Shown here in pieces: positions 18,002 to 27,635 of a DNA stretch of 64,000 nt. Below the pieces are notes generated by a model that was not told where the DNA came from, did not search any database, and was given only the letters and a program-made list of their open reading frames with translations. Origin of the DNA: Halomonas campaniensis (GTDB taxonomy: Bacteria; Pseudomonadota; Gammaproteobacteria; Pseudomonadales; Halomonadaceae); NCBI RefSeq assembly GCF_014193375.1, contig NZ_JACHZF010000013.1, forward strand, positions 62,001-126,000, in the 5' to 3' direction. Both the position numbers and the translations under genes were made by a program. Position 1 is the stretch's first letter. Every line of letters begins with the position of its first letter.

Positions 18002-19234
18002 TTAGCGGCCCTCCCTGCGGATTCCACTGTTGCTGCTCGAGGATGACTGCTGGCCGCTGCGAAGGCGTTCCAGCACCCGCGGGTCCAGCTCGCCCTGCTC
18101 GCCCAGCCGCTCGCCGGAGGACGAAGCCCCACCGCTGCCGCCGCCGCCCATCTGGTCGAGGGGCAGGTACATCAGCGGGCTGTCGTCGGCGACATCCACC
18201 AGTACCTTGGGTGTGGTGCCGAAGATCTCCGCGATGGCATCCAGGTAGAGACGCTCGCGCATGATCGCCGGCGAGTTCTGATACTGGGAGAGCAGCGCAT
18301 TGAAGCGGTTGGCCTGACCCCGGGCCTCGGCCACCACCGACTCGCGGTAACCCTGGCCCTGCTCGACCAGGCGCTGGGCCTGACCCTGGGCCTCGGGGAT
18401 GATGGCGTTGGCGTAGGCCATGCCCTGGTTGATGGTCCGCTGGCGGTCCTCGCGGGCCCGGATCACGTCGTCGAAGGCGTCGATGACCGGACCGGGCGCC
18501 GTGGTGGACTCGATGTTGATGGTCTGCAGGCGAATACCGGTGCCGTAGCTGTCCAGGTAGGACTGCAGGCGGCTGGCCACGGAGCTGCCGAGGATCTCGC
18601 GGCCCGAGGTCAGGATCTCGATCATGTCGGTGCCGCCGACCACGTGGCGCAGCGCACTGTCCAGCGCATTCTCGATGGAGAGCTGGGGGTTGCGCACGTT
18701 GAGCACGAAGTCACGGGGGTTGGCCACCTGGTACTGGGCCGAGATCTCGACCTCGACGATGTTCTCGTCGCGGGTCAGCATCGACTGGGTCTGGGTCAGC
18801 GAGCGCACCCGCGTGACGTTGACCATGCGCACGTCATCGATCAGCGGCGGGTTCCAGTGCAGGCCGGGGCTGACGACCTCCTGGAACTTGCCGAAGCGCA
18901 GCACCACGCCCCGCTCGGACTGGTCGACCAGGTAGAAACCGGTGGCCGCCCAGATCGCCAGGGCCACCACGATCAGCAGCCCCGGCAGCGCGAAGGTGTT
19001 GCGAGGCTTGCCGCCACCGCCCTTGCCGCCACCGCCGCCGCGCTTGCCGCCGCGGCCGCCGAGCATGCCGTTGAGCTTGTCCTGAAACTTCTTCAGGGCT
19101 TCGTCCAGGTCGGGGGGGCCCTGGTTGCCGCCACGGTTGCCACCGCCGCCGCCTCCGTTGCCGCCACCGCGTCGGCCGCCACCACCACTCCAGGGGTCGT
19201 GCTGGTTGCCACCACCAGGCTCATTCCAGGCCAT
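18002..19234 (-). CDS. hflK: HflK, FtsH-regulating SPFH protein
   Basis: A 410-residue partner of HflC. A glycine- and arginine-rich cytoplasmic head of about 85 residues (with runs such as GGGNGGGGGGNRGG) leads into one membrane helix (about 88-105) and a periplasmic band-7 domain starting at FYLVDQSERGVVLRFGKF, then a coiled coil. A glycine-rich head is typical of HflK. The gene lies in hfq-hflX-hflK-hflC order. It has a 171-base upstream gap from hflX holding a stable hairpin, which may let hflKC be regulated apart from hfq-hflX. Confidence 0.96.
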   Translation of the reverse strand: MAWNEPGGGNQHDPWSGGGGRRGGGNGGGGGGNRGGNQGPPDLDEALKKFQDKLNGMLGGRGGKRGGGGGKGGGGKPRNTFALPGLLIVVALAIWAATGFYLVDQSERGVVLRFGKFQEVVSPGLHWNPPLIDDVRMVNVTRVRSLTQTQSMLTRDENIVEVEISAQYQVANPRDFVLNVRNPQLSIENALDSALRHVVGGTDMIEILTSGREILGSSVASRLQSYLDSYGTGIRLQTINIESTTAPGPVIDAFDDVIRAREDRQRTINQGMAYANAIIPEAQGQAQRLVEQGQGYRESVVAEARGQANRFNALLSQYQNSPAIMRERLYLDAIAEIFGTTPKVLVDVADDSPLMYLPLDQMGGGGSGGASSSGERLGEQGELDPRVLERLRSGQQSSSSSNSGIRREGR

Positions 19235-19261
19235 AGGTCTTCTCCACTGTGCGTTGCCGCT

Positions 19262-19286
19262 CGCCGCTGGAGGGGCTCCAGCGGCG
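19262..19286. other. Stable hairpin in the hflX-hflK gap
   Basis: CGCCGCTGGAG and its perfect complement form an 11-base-pair stem around a 3-base loop, about 30 bases upstream of the hflK start. It could be an hflX terminator without T-run or a structure in the hflK leader. Confidence 0.4.
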
Positions 19287-19405
19287 GGCGTCGGTTGCGA
19301 TCCTGTTGGCGTCGCCGGCGAGCGGCCCGCGACACCTGTCGACCTTGTCGTTGTCTGTGCCGCCCGCGTCCCGGTCGTGGACGGCAGGCGGCGTGGCCCG
19401 GGGCC

Positions 19406-20722
19406 TCACTCCTCCCAGACGGCCCGCTCCTGCAGCTCCGCGGGAAGGTAGTCGGCGGCGCGCTCGCCGAGCCGGGCCATCAGCTGCATGAAGTCCCGCC
19501 GCGGCAGGCGCACCTGCAGCAGGGTATGCCCCTGGTCGTCGAAGGCCTCCTCGCGCACCGCGCCCAGCTCGTGAAGGCCGGCGCGCAGCTTGCCCTGCTC
19601 CGGAGCCAGGCTGAGCGAGAGGTCGATCACGTCGTCGGCCAGCCGCTCGGCCAGGGCCTGGGCCAGCAGCTCCAGCCCCCTGCCCTCCTGCGCCGAGAGC
19701 CACACCACCTCGGGGCGCCCCTCGCCGTCACGCTCGATGCGCGGCGCGCTGTCGAGCAGGTCGATCTTGTTCATCACCTTGAGCACCGGCACCTCGAGGG
19801 CACCGATCTCGTCGAGCACCGCCTCGACCTGGGCGACGTTGAGCTCGCGATCCGGATCGGCGGCGTCGATCACGTGGACCAGCAGGGTCGCCTCGGCGGC
19901 CTCCTGCAGGGTCGCGCGAAAGGCCTCGACCAGCTTGTGGGGCAGGTGGCGGATGAAGCCCACGGTATCGGCCAGCACCACCGGCCCGACATCCTCGACC
20001 TCCAGGCGCCGCAGCGTGGGGTCGAGAGTAGCGAACAGCTGATCGGCCGCATAGACCCTGGATTCGGTCAGGGCGTTGAAGAGCGTTGACTTGCCGGCGT
20101 TGGTGTAGCCGACCAGCGAGACGCTGGGAATCTCCGCCCGGGAGCGGGCGCGGCGGTTCTGACTGCGCTGGCTGCGCACCTTGTCGAGGCGCTTGTGGAT
20201 CGCCTTGATGCGGGCCCGCAGCAGGCGACGGTCGGTCTCGAGCTGGGTCTCGCCGGGACCGCGCAGGCCGATACCGCCCTTCTGGCGCTCCAGGTGGGTC
20301 CAGCCGCGGATCAGCCGCGTCGACATGTACTCCAGCTGGGCGAGCTCCACCTGGAGCTTGCCCTCGTGGGTCCTCGCCCGCTGGGCGAAAATATCGAGGA
20401 TCAGGCCGGTGCGATCGAGCACCCGGCACTTGAGCACGCGCTCGAGGTTGCGCTCCTGGGAGGGGCTGAGGGCGTGGTTGAAGATCACCAGCTCGGCGCC
20501 GTGCACGGCCATCGCCTCGCGCAGCTCCTCCACCTTGCCGGAGCCCACGAAGGTCCGCGGGTCCGGCCGATGGCGGCTGCCGGTCAGCAGCGTGGCCGGC
20601 TCGGCGCCGGCGGAACGCACCAGCTCGAGGAACTCACCCGGATCCTCGCGCTCCTGTTCGTCGTGGAAATCCACATGGACGAGTACCGCCGTCTCACCGG
20701 CGTCGGGACGTTCAAAAAACAA
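19406..20722 (-). CDS. hflX: Ribosome-associated GTPase HflX
   Basis: A 438-residue GTPase that splits stalled or heat-damaged ribosomes. The N-terminal HflX domain contains FVGSGKVEELREA and the ALSPSQERNLERVLKCRVLDR segment, a coiled coil follows (KGGIGLRGPGETQLETDRR), then the G domain with GYTNAGKST, DTVGF and NKID. The start is a TTG at 20722: it aligns with the family N-terminus, which begins MFxR-DAGE, and has GAGG six bases upstream. The only ATG nearby (20726) is in another frame and stops after four codons. The ribosome site overlaps the hfq stop codon, so translation is probably coupled. Confidence 0.95.
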   Translation of the reverse strand: MFFERPDAGETAVLVHVDFHDEQEREDPGEFLELVRSAGAEPATLLTGSRHRPDPRTFVGSGKVEELREAMAVHGAELVIFNHALSPSQERNLERVLKCRVLDRTGLILDIFAQRARTHEGKLQVELAQLEYMSTRLIRGWTHLERQKGGIGLRGPGETQLETDRRLLRARIKAIHKRLDKVRSQRSQNRRARSRAEIPSVSLVGYTNAGKSTLFNALTESRVYAADQLFATLDPTLRRLEVEDVGPVVLADTVGFIRHLPHKLVEAFRATLQEAAEATLLVHVIDAADPDRELNVAQVEAVLDEIGALEVPVLKVMNKIDLLDSAPRIERDGEGRPEVVWLSAQEGRGLELLAQALAERLADDVIDLSLSLAPEQGKLRAGLHELGAVREEAFDDQGHTLLQVRLPRRDFMQLMARLGERAADYLPAELQERAVWEE

Positions 20723-20730
20723 TCATTACC

Positions 20731-20979
20731 TCACTGGCTTTCCTGCGGCGCGGCAGGATCCTGGGCCGGCAGGCGCACGTTGCGCGAGGGCACCACGGTG
20801 GAGATGGCATGCTTGTAGACCATCTGGCTGACGGTGTTGCGCAGCAGGATGACGAACTGGTCGAACGACTCGATCTGGCCCTGCAGCTTGATGCCGTTGA
20901 CCAGGAAGATCGATACCGGGATGCGCTCCTTGCGCAGGATGTTCAGGTACGGGTCTTGAAGGGACTGCCCTTTGGACAT
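20731..20979 (-). CDS. hfq: RNA chaperone Hfq
   Basis: An 82-residue Sm-like protein, [20 protein letters not shown] onward. Sm1 contains [25 protein letters not shown] and Sm2 contains [12 protein letters not shown], both intact. Hfq hexamers pair small RNAs with messengers. The C-terminal tail after Sm2 is short (about 15 residues), as in Pseudomonas and unlike the long tail of E. coli. The start at 20979 is the family start with GGGAGAG upstream. It lies between miaA and hflX in the conserved order. Confidence 0.98.
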   Translation of the reverse strand: MSKGQSLQDPYLNILRKERIPVSIFLVNGIKLQGQIESFDQFVILLRNTVSQMVYKHAISTVVPSRNVRLPAQDPAAPQESQ

Positions 20980-21098
20980 GTTGCTCTCCCTGAAATTGTC
21001 TCTGGGGTTGACGTTGTTTCGCTGGCCTTGCACATGGCGTCGCCCGCCCTCTCGCGGAGGGGCCTGGCCATCCGGCTACCGGAAAGGCGTATCTTACG

Positions 21099-22037
21099 CT
21101 AACTGCCGAATTCGCGCACGAGTTTCAGCACCTTGCCCAGGGGGTCGGCCCCCAGGCTGTCCACCCACTCGAGGCCGTCCCAGCTGCGCATCCAGGTCAG
21201 CTGGCGCTTGGCCAGCTGCCGGGTGGCGACGATGCCGCGATGCTGCAGGGTCTCGAGGTCGACCGCACCGTCGAGATACGCCCAGACCTGGCGGTAGCCG
21301 ACGCTCCTGATCGACGGCAGGCCCGGGTGCAGGTCGCCGCGCGCCCGCAGCGCCGCCACCTCCTCGATGAGGCCGCCCGACAGCATGGCCGCTAAGCGGT
21401 GGGCGATCCGCTCGTGCAGCACGGCACGATCCGCCGGGGCGAGCCCTATCGACAGCGTGCGCCAGGGAAAGGTTTCCGGGCGCTGCTCGGCCCACAGCTC
21501 GCTGAGGGTGCGACCGCTGGCCCGATAGACCTCCAGGGCACGCATCAGCCGCTGCGGGTCGTTGGGGTGGATGCGCGCCGCCGAGGCGGGGTCGACCCGG
21601 GCGAGCGACTCGTGCAGCGCTGCCAGGCCGTGGCGGGCGGCCTCGGCCTCCAGCTCGGCGCGCAGCGCGGGATCCGACGCCGGGAGGTTGGCGACGCCCT
21701 CCAGCAGGCGCTTGAGGTACATCATGGTCCCCCCCACCAGCAGCGGCACGCGGCCGGCGGCGGTGATCTCGGCCATCTCGCGCAGGGCATCCTCGCGAAA
21801 GTCGGCCGCCGAGTAGGGCTCGGCGGGGTCGCGGATGTCGATGAGCCGGTGCGGCGCGCGGGCCAGCTCCTCCGCCGAAGGCTTGGCGCTGCCGATGTCC
21901 ATGCCGCGGTAGACCATGGCGGAGTCGACGCTGACCAGCTCGAGGCCCAGGCGCTCGTGGAGCGCGATGGCGAGATCGGTCTTGCCGGCGGCGGTGGGTC
22001 CCACCAGCAGGATGGCGAGAGGACGGGTATCTGACAT
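21099..22037 (-). CDS. miaA: tRNA dimethylallyltransferase
   Basis: A 312-residue enzyme that adds a dimethylallyl group to adenosine 37 of tRNAs reading codons that start with U. The P-loop is GPTAAGKT (13-20), followed by [17 protein letters not shown], the catalytic aspartate/threonine region, and the [15 protein letters not shown] helix that contacts tRNA. Normal length. It starts four bases after mutL ends, so the two are probably translationally coupled, and hfq follows. Confidence 0.97.
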   Translation of the reverse strand: MSDTRPLAILLVGPTAAGKTDLAIALHERLGLELVSVDSAMVYRGMDIGSAKPSAEELARAPHRLIDIRDPAEPYSAADFREDALREMAEITAAGRVPLLVGGTMMYLKRLLEGVANLPASDPALRAELEAEAARHGLAALHESLARVDPASAARIHPNDPQRLMRALEVYRASGRTLSELWAEQRPETFPWRTLSIGLAPADRAVLHERIAHRLAAMLSGGLIEEVAALRARGDLHPGLPSIRSVGYRQVWAYLDGAVDLETLQHRGIVATRQLAKRQLTWMRSWDGLEWVDSLGADPLGKVLKLVREFGS

Positions 22038-22041
22038 CGAC

Positions 22042-24039
22042 CTACTGCCCCCTCAGGAAGAGGCGGTCCAGGTCCTTCATGCTCATCTCGGTCCAGGTGG
22101 GGCGGCCGTGGTTGCACTGGCCACTGCGCTCGGTGCGCTCCATGTCGCGGAGCAGGGCGTTCATCTCCGCCAGGGTCAGCTGGCGGTTGGCGCGCACGCT
22201 GCCGTGGCAGGCCATGGTGGCCAGCAGCTCGTTGAGATGGGCCTCGATCCGGTCGGAGCGGCCGTAGCGCTCCAGGTCGCCGAGCATGTCGCGGACCAGC
22301 GGCTCCACGTCGGCATCGATGAGCAGCGCCGGCAGCTGGCGCACCAGCAGGGTCTCGGGGCCGGCCACGTCGAGCTCCACCCCGAAGCGGGCGAAGGCCT
22401 CGCGCTCCGCCTCGGCGGTGGCCACCTCGGCGGGGCTGGCGGCAAGAGATACCGGGACCAGCAGCGGCTGGGCCTCGAGACGCCCGCCGTGCACCTGGGC
22501 CTTCATGCGCTCGTAGACGATGCGTTCGTGGGCGGCGTGCATGTCCACCACGATCAGGCCGCGCTCGCTCTGGGAGAGGATGTAGACCCCGTGCAGCTGG
22601 GCCACGGCGAAGCCCAGCGGCGGCGCCCGGGTATCGTCGGCCTCGGGCAGGGCCGGCCGCGGCGACACCGGTGCGGCCTGGCGCTCGGCCAGGGCCACCC
22701 CGGCCGCGGCGCCCCCGGCCCCGGGCGAGGCCGGCTGGGGCGTCAGCAGGCTCTCTTCGTGGTCGGGGTGCAGGCTGCGGTAGCCGTCCATGAAGGCGCG
22801 GACCCGGTCGGGGGTGACGCGCTCGCCCTCTCGCCCGGGCAGCGCCATGGGCTGCTGCTGCCACAGGCCGGCACGCTCGGCGACCCGGTCGCCGCCCTCG
22901 CCCGCCGGCGTGCCGGCCGCACCGCCCTGCGGCGCCTCGTCGTCGCCCGCCTCCCGGGGCTCGCCGCCCGGGTGGCCGGCCCCCGGATGGCCGGCCCCCG
23001 GATGGCCGGCCCCCGGATGGCCGGCCCGGCTCTCGCTCAGGGCCCGGTGCAGGCTGGAGAAGAGGAAGTCATGGACCATGCGGCCATCGCGGAAGCGCAC
23101 CTCGTGCTTGGTGGGATGGACATTGACGTCCACCACCGTGGGGTCGACCTCCAGGTAGAGCACGAAGACCGGGTGGCGGCCGTGGAAGAGCACGTCCCGG
23201 TAGGCCTGGCGAATGGCGTGGGCCACCAGGCGATCCCGCACCACCCGGCCGTTGACGAAGAAGTACTGCTGGTCGGCCTGGGCCCGGGAATGGGTGGGCA
23301 GGCCCACCCAGCCCCACAGGCGCAGCCCCGCGGCCCCCAGGTCCAGGTGCAGGGCGTTCTCGAGGAACCCCTTGCCAAGCAGCGACGCGATGCGCCGCTC
23401 GCGGGCGACCGGGTCGTCGCCGGGGCGCAGCTGGTGCAGGGTCTTCTGGTTGTGACGCAGCACCCAGCCGATGTCGAAGCGGGAGAGCGCCTGGCGGCGG
23501 AAGGCCTCCTCGACGTGACCGAACTCGGTCTTCTCGGTGCGCAGGAACTTGCGCCGCGCCGGAGTATTGAAGAACAGGTCGCGCACCGTCACCGAGGTGC
23601 CGCGGGGATGAGGGGCCGGCGAGACCCGGGGTTCCATCTGGCGCCCTTCGGCCACCACCCGCCAGCCGGCGGTGGGGTCGTCATCGGTGTTGGAGACCAG
23701 TTCGAGCCGGGAGACCGAGCTGATCGAGGCCAGCGCCTCGCCCCGGAAGCCCAGGCTCGCCACCCCCTCGAGCTCCTCGAGGGAGAGGATCTTGCTGGTG
23801 GCGTGGCGCGACAGGGCCAGCGGCAGGTCCTCCTCGCCGATGCCGCTGCCGTCGTCGCGCACGCGGATCAGCCGGGCACCGCCGGCCTCGAGGTCCACCT
23901 CGATTCGCCGGCTGCCGGCATCGATGGCGTTCTCCACCAGCTCCTTGACCACCGAGGCGGGGCGCTCCACCACCTCGCCGGCGGCGATCTGGTTGGCCAG
24001 TCGCGGGTCGAGGACCCGGATGCGTCGTGGTTCGGTCAT
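22042..24039 (-). CDS. mutL: DNA mismatch repair protein MutL (predicted endonuclease form)
   Basis: A 665-residue GHKL ATPase. The N-terminal domain has [18 protein letters not shown] and [12 protein letters not shown]. The C-terminal domain carries [12 protein letters not shown], which fits the DMHA(X)2E(X)4E metal motif of endonuclease-type MutL, as in Pseudomonas and unlike E. coli. This suggests mismatch repair without MutH-directed nicking. The linker between domains (about residues 335-420) is glycine/proline-rich and holds four tandem AGHPG units encoded by 15-base DNA repeats. It is about 50 residues longer than E. coli MutL. It starts ten bases after amiB/C ends and precedes miaA. 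Confidence 0.96.
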   Translation of the reverse strand: MTEPRRIRVLDPRLANQIAAGEVVERPASVVKELVENAIDAGSRRIEVDLEAGGARLIRVRDDGSGIGEEDLPLALSRHATSKILSLEELEGVASLGFRGEALASISSVSRLELVSNTDDDPTAGWRVVAEGRQMEPRVSPAPHPRGTSVTVRDLFFNTPARRKFLRTEKTEFGHVEEAFRRQALSRFDIGWVLRHNQKTLHQLRPGDDPVARERRIASLLGKGFLENALHLDLGAAGLRLWGWVGLPTHSRAQADQQYFFVNGRVVRDRLVAHAIRQAYRDVLFHGRHPVFVLYLEVDPTVVDVNVHPTKHEVRFRDGRMVHDFLFSSLHRALSESRAGHPGAGHPGAGHPGAGHPGGEPREAGDDEAPQGGAAGTPAGEGGDRVAERAGLWQQQPMALPGREGERVTPDRVRAFMDGYRSLHPDHEESLLTPQPASPGAGGAAAGVALAERQAAPVSPRPALPEADDTRAPPLGFAVAQLHGVYILSQSERGLIVVDMHAAHERIVYERMKAQVHGGRLEAQPLLVPVSLAASPAEVATAEAEREAFARFGVELDVAGPETLLVRQLPALLIDADVEPLVRDMLGDLERYGRSDRIEAHLNELLATMACHGSVRANRQLTLAEMNALLRDMERTERSGQCNHGRPTWTEMSMKDLDRLFLRGQ
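22971..23030. repeat. 15-base tandem repeat inside mutL
   Basis: Three perfect copies of a 15-base unit (CCCCGGATGGCCGGC) span 22981-23025, with partial copies on both sides. They encode repeated AGHPG in the disordered linker of MutL. The unit length is a multiple of three, so copy-number changes would keep the frame. Confidence 0.9.
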
Positions 24040-24049
24040 GGGCTCGGAC

Positions 24050-25498
24050 TCAGGAACGGGGAATGCGCAGCACCTGGCCCACCCGGATCACGTCACCGTT
24101 GAGCTCGTTGGCCTGCTTCAGCTGGGCGACCGGCACCCCGTGGCGCTCGGCGATCTGGGAGAGGGTGTCGCCCGGGCGGATGCGATACTCGTTGCCCGCC
24201 GTGCTGCGCTGGTTGTCGCGCTGCCAGGCCAGCAGGCTGGCGGGGGGCGGGTTGCGCTGGAAGTGGTCGCTCAGGCCGGTGAAGATGGCCCGCGCCAGCC
24301 CCTGCTGGTGGGTCGGGTCGCGCAGCCGGCGCTCCTCGTCGGGGTTGGAGATGAAGCCGGTCTCGATCAGCAGCGAGGGGATGTCGGGCGACTTGAGCAC
24401 CATGAAGCCCGCCTGCTCCACCCGCGACTTGTGCAGCCGGTTCACGCCACCCAGCCGGTCGAGCACCTGGCCGCCGATGGCCAGGGAGTCGTTGAGCGTC
24501 GCGGTCATGGTCAGGTCGAGCAGCACGCCGCGCAGCACCTCGTCCTTGTCCTTGAGCGACAGGCTGCCGTCGACGCCGCCGATCAGGTCGGCACGGTTCT
24601 CGCTCTCGGCCAGCCACTGGGCGGTCTCGGAGGTGGCCCCGCGCTGGGAGAGCGCATAGACGGAGCTGCCGTTGGGACGCGGGCTGTTGAAGGCGTCGGC
24701 ATGGATGGAGACGAAGAAGTCGGCCTTCTGCTCGCGGGCGATCTGGGTGCGCTGGCGAAGCCCGACGTAGTAGTCGCCATCGCGAATCATCACCGCCCGG
24801 AACCCCTCGGTCTCGTTGACCAGACGCTGCAGGCGCCGCGAGATCTCCATCACCACGTCCTTCTCGCGGGTACCGCCGGGCCCGATGGCTCCGGGGTCCT
24901 CGCCGCCGTGGCCGGGGTCGATGGCGATGATGATGTCGCGCTTGGGGTGCGGCTGGGCCTGCTGCAGCGCCACGGCGGGCTCGGGCGCCACCCGGGCGGC
25001 GCTGCCCCCCGCCTCGGCCCGGGCCCGGCTGGCGACGATCTCCTGCTCGCGGATCATCGCCTCGATGGGGTCGATGGGGTCCTCCACCGCGCTCTCGCCG
25101 GGATACTCCAGGTCCACCACCAGGCGGTGGCCGTACTGGTCGTTGGGGGCCAGGGTGAAGTGGCGGGGCTCGACCTCGCGCTCGAGCTCCAGCACCACGC
25201 GCAGGCCGTTGCCGTCGCGCACCCCGCTGCGGATGCGGCTGATCGCGCTGCCGGTGAGGTCGACGCCGGCCAGGTCGGCGGCCATGCGGCTGTCGTCGAG
25301 GTCGATCACCAGGCGACGCGGGTTGTCGAGCCCGAAGACGCTGGCCCGGGTCGGCGAGGCGAGGTCGAACACCAGCCGGGCATGGTCCGGCGCGGCCCAC
25401 AGGCGCACGTTGTCGACCTGGCCCGCCTGGAGAGGCGCCAGGGGAAGCAGCAGCAGGGCCGCCGCGGCCAGGCAGCGCAGGAGGCGTCGGCTGTTCAT
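24050..25498 (-). CDS. amiB: N-acetylmuramoyl-L-alanine amidase, AmiB/AmiC type
   Basis: A 482-residue exported cell-wall amidase that cuts the bond between muramic acid and the stem peptide, needed for daughter-cell separation. A signal peptide (to about residue 25, LQAGQ) precedes an AMIN targeting domain (about 28-130), an Amidase_3 zinc domain with [21 protein letters not shown] and IETGFISN ligands (about 190-415), and a LysM peptidoglycan-binding motif at the C-terminus ([18 protein letters not shown]). The start codon overlaps the tsaE stop codon as ATGA, so the two are translationally coupled. The C-terminal LysM favours the AmiB branch. Confidence 0.93.
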   Translation of the reverse strand: MNSRRLLRCLAAAALLLLPLAPLQAGQVDNVRLWAAPDHARLVFDLASPTRASVFGLDNPRRLVIDLDDSRMAADLAGVDLTGSAISRIRSGVRDGNGLRVVLELEREVEPRHFTLAPNDQYGHRLVVDLEYPGESAVEDPIDPIEAMIREQEIVASRARAEAGGSAARVAPEPAVALQQAQPHPKRDIIIAIDPGHGGEDPGAIGPGGTREKDVVMEISRRLQRLVNETEGFRAVMIRDGDYYVGLRQRTQIAREQKADFFVSIHADAFNSPRPNGSSVYALSQRGATSETAQWLAESENRADLIGGVDGSLSLKDKDEVLRGVLLDLTMTATLNDSLAIGGQVLDRLGGVNRLHKSRVEQAGFMVLKSPDIPSLLIETGFISNPDEERRLRDPTHQQGLARAIFTGLSDHFQRNPPPASLLAWQRDNQRSTAGNEYRIRPGDTLSQIAERHGVPVAQLKQANELNGDVIRVGQVLRIPRS

Positions 25499-26013
25499 CG
25501 CGTCGACTCGCCCTCCACTTCGCGGCTGCCGGCCGCGGGGTGACAGTCGGCCAGCGCGGGCATCGCCTCGAGCCGCGCCAGCACCTGCCGGCCATGGTCG
25601 CTCTCGGCCTCGAGACGCGCCTCGCGGCCGCTGCCCGAGAGGGTCAGGGTGATCCGCAGGTCCGGCCTCGGCAGCCACCCCTCGCCGCGCCCGGGCCATT
25701 CGATGATGCAGAGGGCGTCATCGGCGAGCAGGTCGCGGCCGCCGATGAACTCGAGCTCCTCGGGGTCGCCGAGGCGATAGAGGTCGAAGTGGTGAACCCG
25801 CACGCCGTCGAGCACGTAGGGCTCGACCAGGGTGTAGGTGGGGCTCTTCACCGCTCCGCGGTGGCCGCAGGCCCTGAGGATGCCGCGGGTCAGGGTGGTC
25901 TTGCCGGCCCCCAGCTCCCCCTCGAGGTAGACCCGCCCCACGCCCTCCAGGGCCTGCCCCAGGCACTCGCCCAGCAGGATCTGGCGGTCTTCGTCATCGA
26001 GTCGCAGCAGCAT
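25495..26013 (-). CDS. tsaE: tRNA threonylcarbamoyladenosine biosynthesis ATPase TsaE
   Basis: A 172-residue P-loop protein of the TsaB-TsaD-TsaE complex, which makes t6A at position 37 of tRNAs reading ANN codons. The P-loop is GELGAGKTT (32-40), with SPTYTLVEPY and HFDLYRLGDPEELEFIG following, and the WPGRGE motif near the C-terminus. The C-terminal tail is somewhat longer than in E. coli (153 residues). The start at 26013 lies inside the end of nnr, a 20-base overlap, and its stop overlaps the amidase start. This arrangement is conserved in gammaproteobacteria. Confidence 0.95.
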   Translation of the reverse strand: MLLRLDDEDRQILLGECLGQALEGVGRVYLEGELGAGKTTLTRGILRACGHRGAVKSPTYTLVEPYVLDGVRVHHFDLYRLGDPEELEFIGGRDLLADDALCIIEWPGRGEGWLPRPDLRITLTLSGSGREARLEAESDHGRQVLARLEAMPALADCHPAAGSREVEGESTR

Positions 26014-27523
26014 CGTCCTTGCCCATCGTCGGGTTGACCAGAATTCGCGCATAGGATGCCAGATCGCCGGCCAGCAGACCACGCTCCCCGGCATCGCGGG
26101 CCGCCAGGTCGGCAGCCCGGGCGTGCAGCAGCACGCCGAGCCGCGCGGCGGCCTCCAGCGGCAGCCCCTGGGCCAGCAGCGCCCCCAGCATCCCGCAGAG
26201 CGCATCGCCCATGCCGCCGCTGGCCATGCCGGGATTGCCGAAGGGGCAGACGGCGACCCCTTCCGGCCCGGCCACCAGGGTGCCGGCGCCCTTGAGCACC
26301 ACCACCCCGCCCCAGCGCTCGCGCAGCGCCTGCACGGCGGCGGGCCGGTCGGCCTCCACCTCGGCGGCCCCGATGCCCAGCAGGCGCGCCGCCTCGCCGG
26401 GATGGGGGGTGAGGATCCAGCCGTCGCGCTGCAGCCCGGCGAAGCGCGTCGCCAGCAGGTTGAGGCCGTCGGCATCCACCACCAGCGGCCGGTCGGCGTC
26501 CAGGGCGGCCTGGAGCATGGCCTGGCCCCAGCTGCCCTGGCCAAGCCCGGGGCCCACCACCAGCGCGTCGGCCAGCGCCGGCAGGCCGCCCAGGTCGGCG
26601 GCGCCGCGCACGCCGTGGGCCATCACCTCGGGGCGGCGCACCAGGCTGGCCGTGACGTGCGCAGGCGCGGTGGCCAGGCTGACCTTGCCGGCACCCATCC
26701 GGGCGCAGGCCTCGGCGGCGAGCAGCGCCGCCCCGCCGAAGCCCGGCGCACCGCCGAGGATCAGCGCGTGGCCGCAGTCGCCCTTGTGGGCGGCGCGGGG
26801 GCGAGGCGGCAGCCAGGCATCGACCAGCCTCGCCTCCAGCAGCCGGGCCGCCGGGACGAGGTCGGCCTCGGCCGCCGCGTCCACGCCCAGGTCGCGGAAG
26901 ACCCGGTCGCCGACGTGGTCGGCGGCGGCCCCGGTGTAGAGCCCCAGCTTGTCGCCGATGAAGGTGACCGTGGCGGAGGCCTTGACCGCCTCGCCCAGCA
27001 CCGCGCCGGTGTCGGCATGCAGCCCGGAGGGAATGTCGATGGCCAGCACCGGCCTGCCGCTGGCGTTGACCGCCGCGATGGCCTCGCGGCAGGCACCGCG
27101 CACCTCGCCCGAGAGCCCCGTGCCCAGCAGGGCATCGACCAGCAGCTCGCCGCGCAGGGCCATGCCGGCCTCCCAGGGCTCGGCGGCGACGCCCGCCGCC
27201 GTGGCCATGTCGGCGGCACGCCGGGCGTCGCCGGCGAGTTCATCGATGCCCTTGAGCAGGACACGCTGCACGGCCAGCCCCTCGGCGGCGGCCAGCGCCG
27301 CGAGCACGTGGCCATCGCCGCCGTTGTTGCCGGCGCCGCACAGCACCGTCAGCGAGCGCACCTCGGGCCAGCGCGCACGCAGCACCTGCCAGGCGGCGGC
27401 GCTGGCGCGCTGCATCAGCGCGAACCCCTCGAGGCCGGCGGCGATGGTGCGCCGGTCGAGCTCGCGCACCTGGTCGGCGCGGTAGAGCGGATGCAGCGAC
27501 GGGGCGGATCGAGTGTCGGCCAT
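25994..27523 (-). CDS. nnr: Bifunctional NAD(P)H-hydrate epimerase/dehydratase
   Basis: A 509-residue repair enzyme that restores damaged NADH and NADPH hydrates. The N-terminal YjeF_N epimerase domain (about 1-215) contains LCGAGNNGGDGH and the VDALLGTGLSG loop. The C-terminal ADP-dependent dehydratase domain (about 235-500) contains HKGDCGHALILGGAPGFGGAALLAAEA, PHPGEAARLLG and the catalytic NPGMASGGMGDALCG. The start at 27523 has a GGGAGA ribosome site and fits the family start (LYRADQVRELDR). The gene diverges from queG across 112 bases. Confidence 0.95.
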   Translation of the reverse strand: MADTRSAPSLHPLYRADQVRELDRRTIAAGLEGFALMQRASAAAWQVLRARWPEVRSLTVLCGAGNNGGDGHVLAALAAAEGLAVQRVLLKGIDELAGDARRAADMATAAGVAAEPWEAGMALRGELLVDALLGTGLSGEVRGACREAIAAVNASGRPVLAIDIPSGLHADTGAVLGEAVKASATVTFIGDKLGLYTGAAADHVGDRVFRDLGVDAAAEADLVPAARLLEARLVDAWLPPRPRAAHKGDCGHALILGGAPGFGGAALLAAEACARMGAGKVSLATAPAHVTASLVRRPEVMAHGVRGAADLGGLPALADALVVGPGLGQGSWGQAMLQAALDADRPLVVDADGLNLLATRFAGLQRDGWILTPHPGEAARLLGIGAAEVEADRPAAVQALRERWGGVVVLKGAGTLVAGPEGVAVCPFGNPGMASGGMGDALCGMLGALLAQGLPLEAAARLGVLLHARAADLAARDAGERGLLAGDLASYARILVNPTMGKDDAAATR

Positions 27524-27635
27524 GCGATGTCTCCCTGGGCCCGATGCTTTACCATGGCGGTAGTTAGAGAACAGTGTAAAGCCTCCGCGGCCGGCGCCAA
27601 GTGATGCCGGCCCCCTGCACGGTGTTTCCGCGATC

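Noticed and set aside
22971..23030. Possible CRISPR-like repeats
   Set aside because: The units are contiguous 15-base tandem repeats inside a coding region, without spacers.
21916..24102. Long plus-strand frame opposite miaA and mutL
   Set aside because: Reverse-frame shadow with biased composition; the minus-strand genes account for the region fully.
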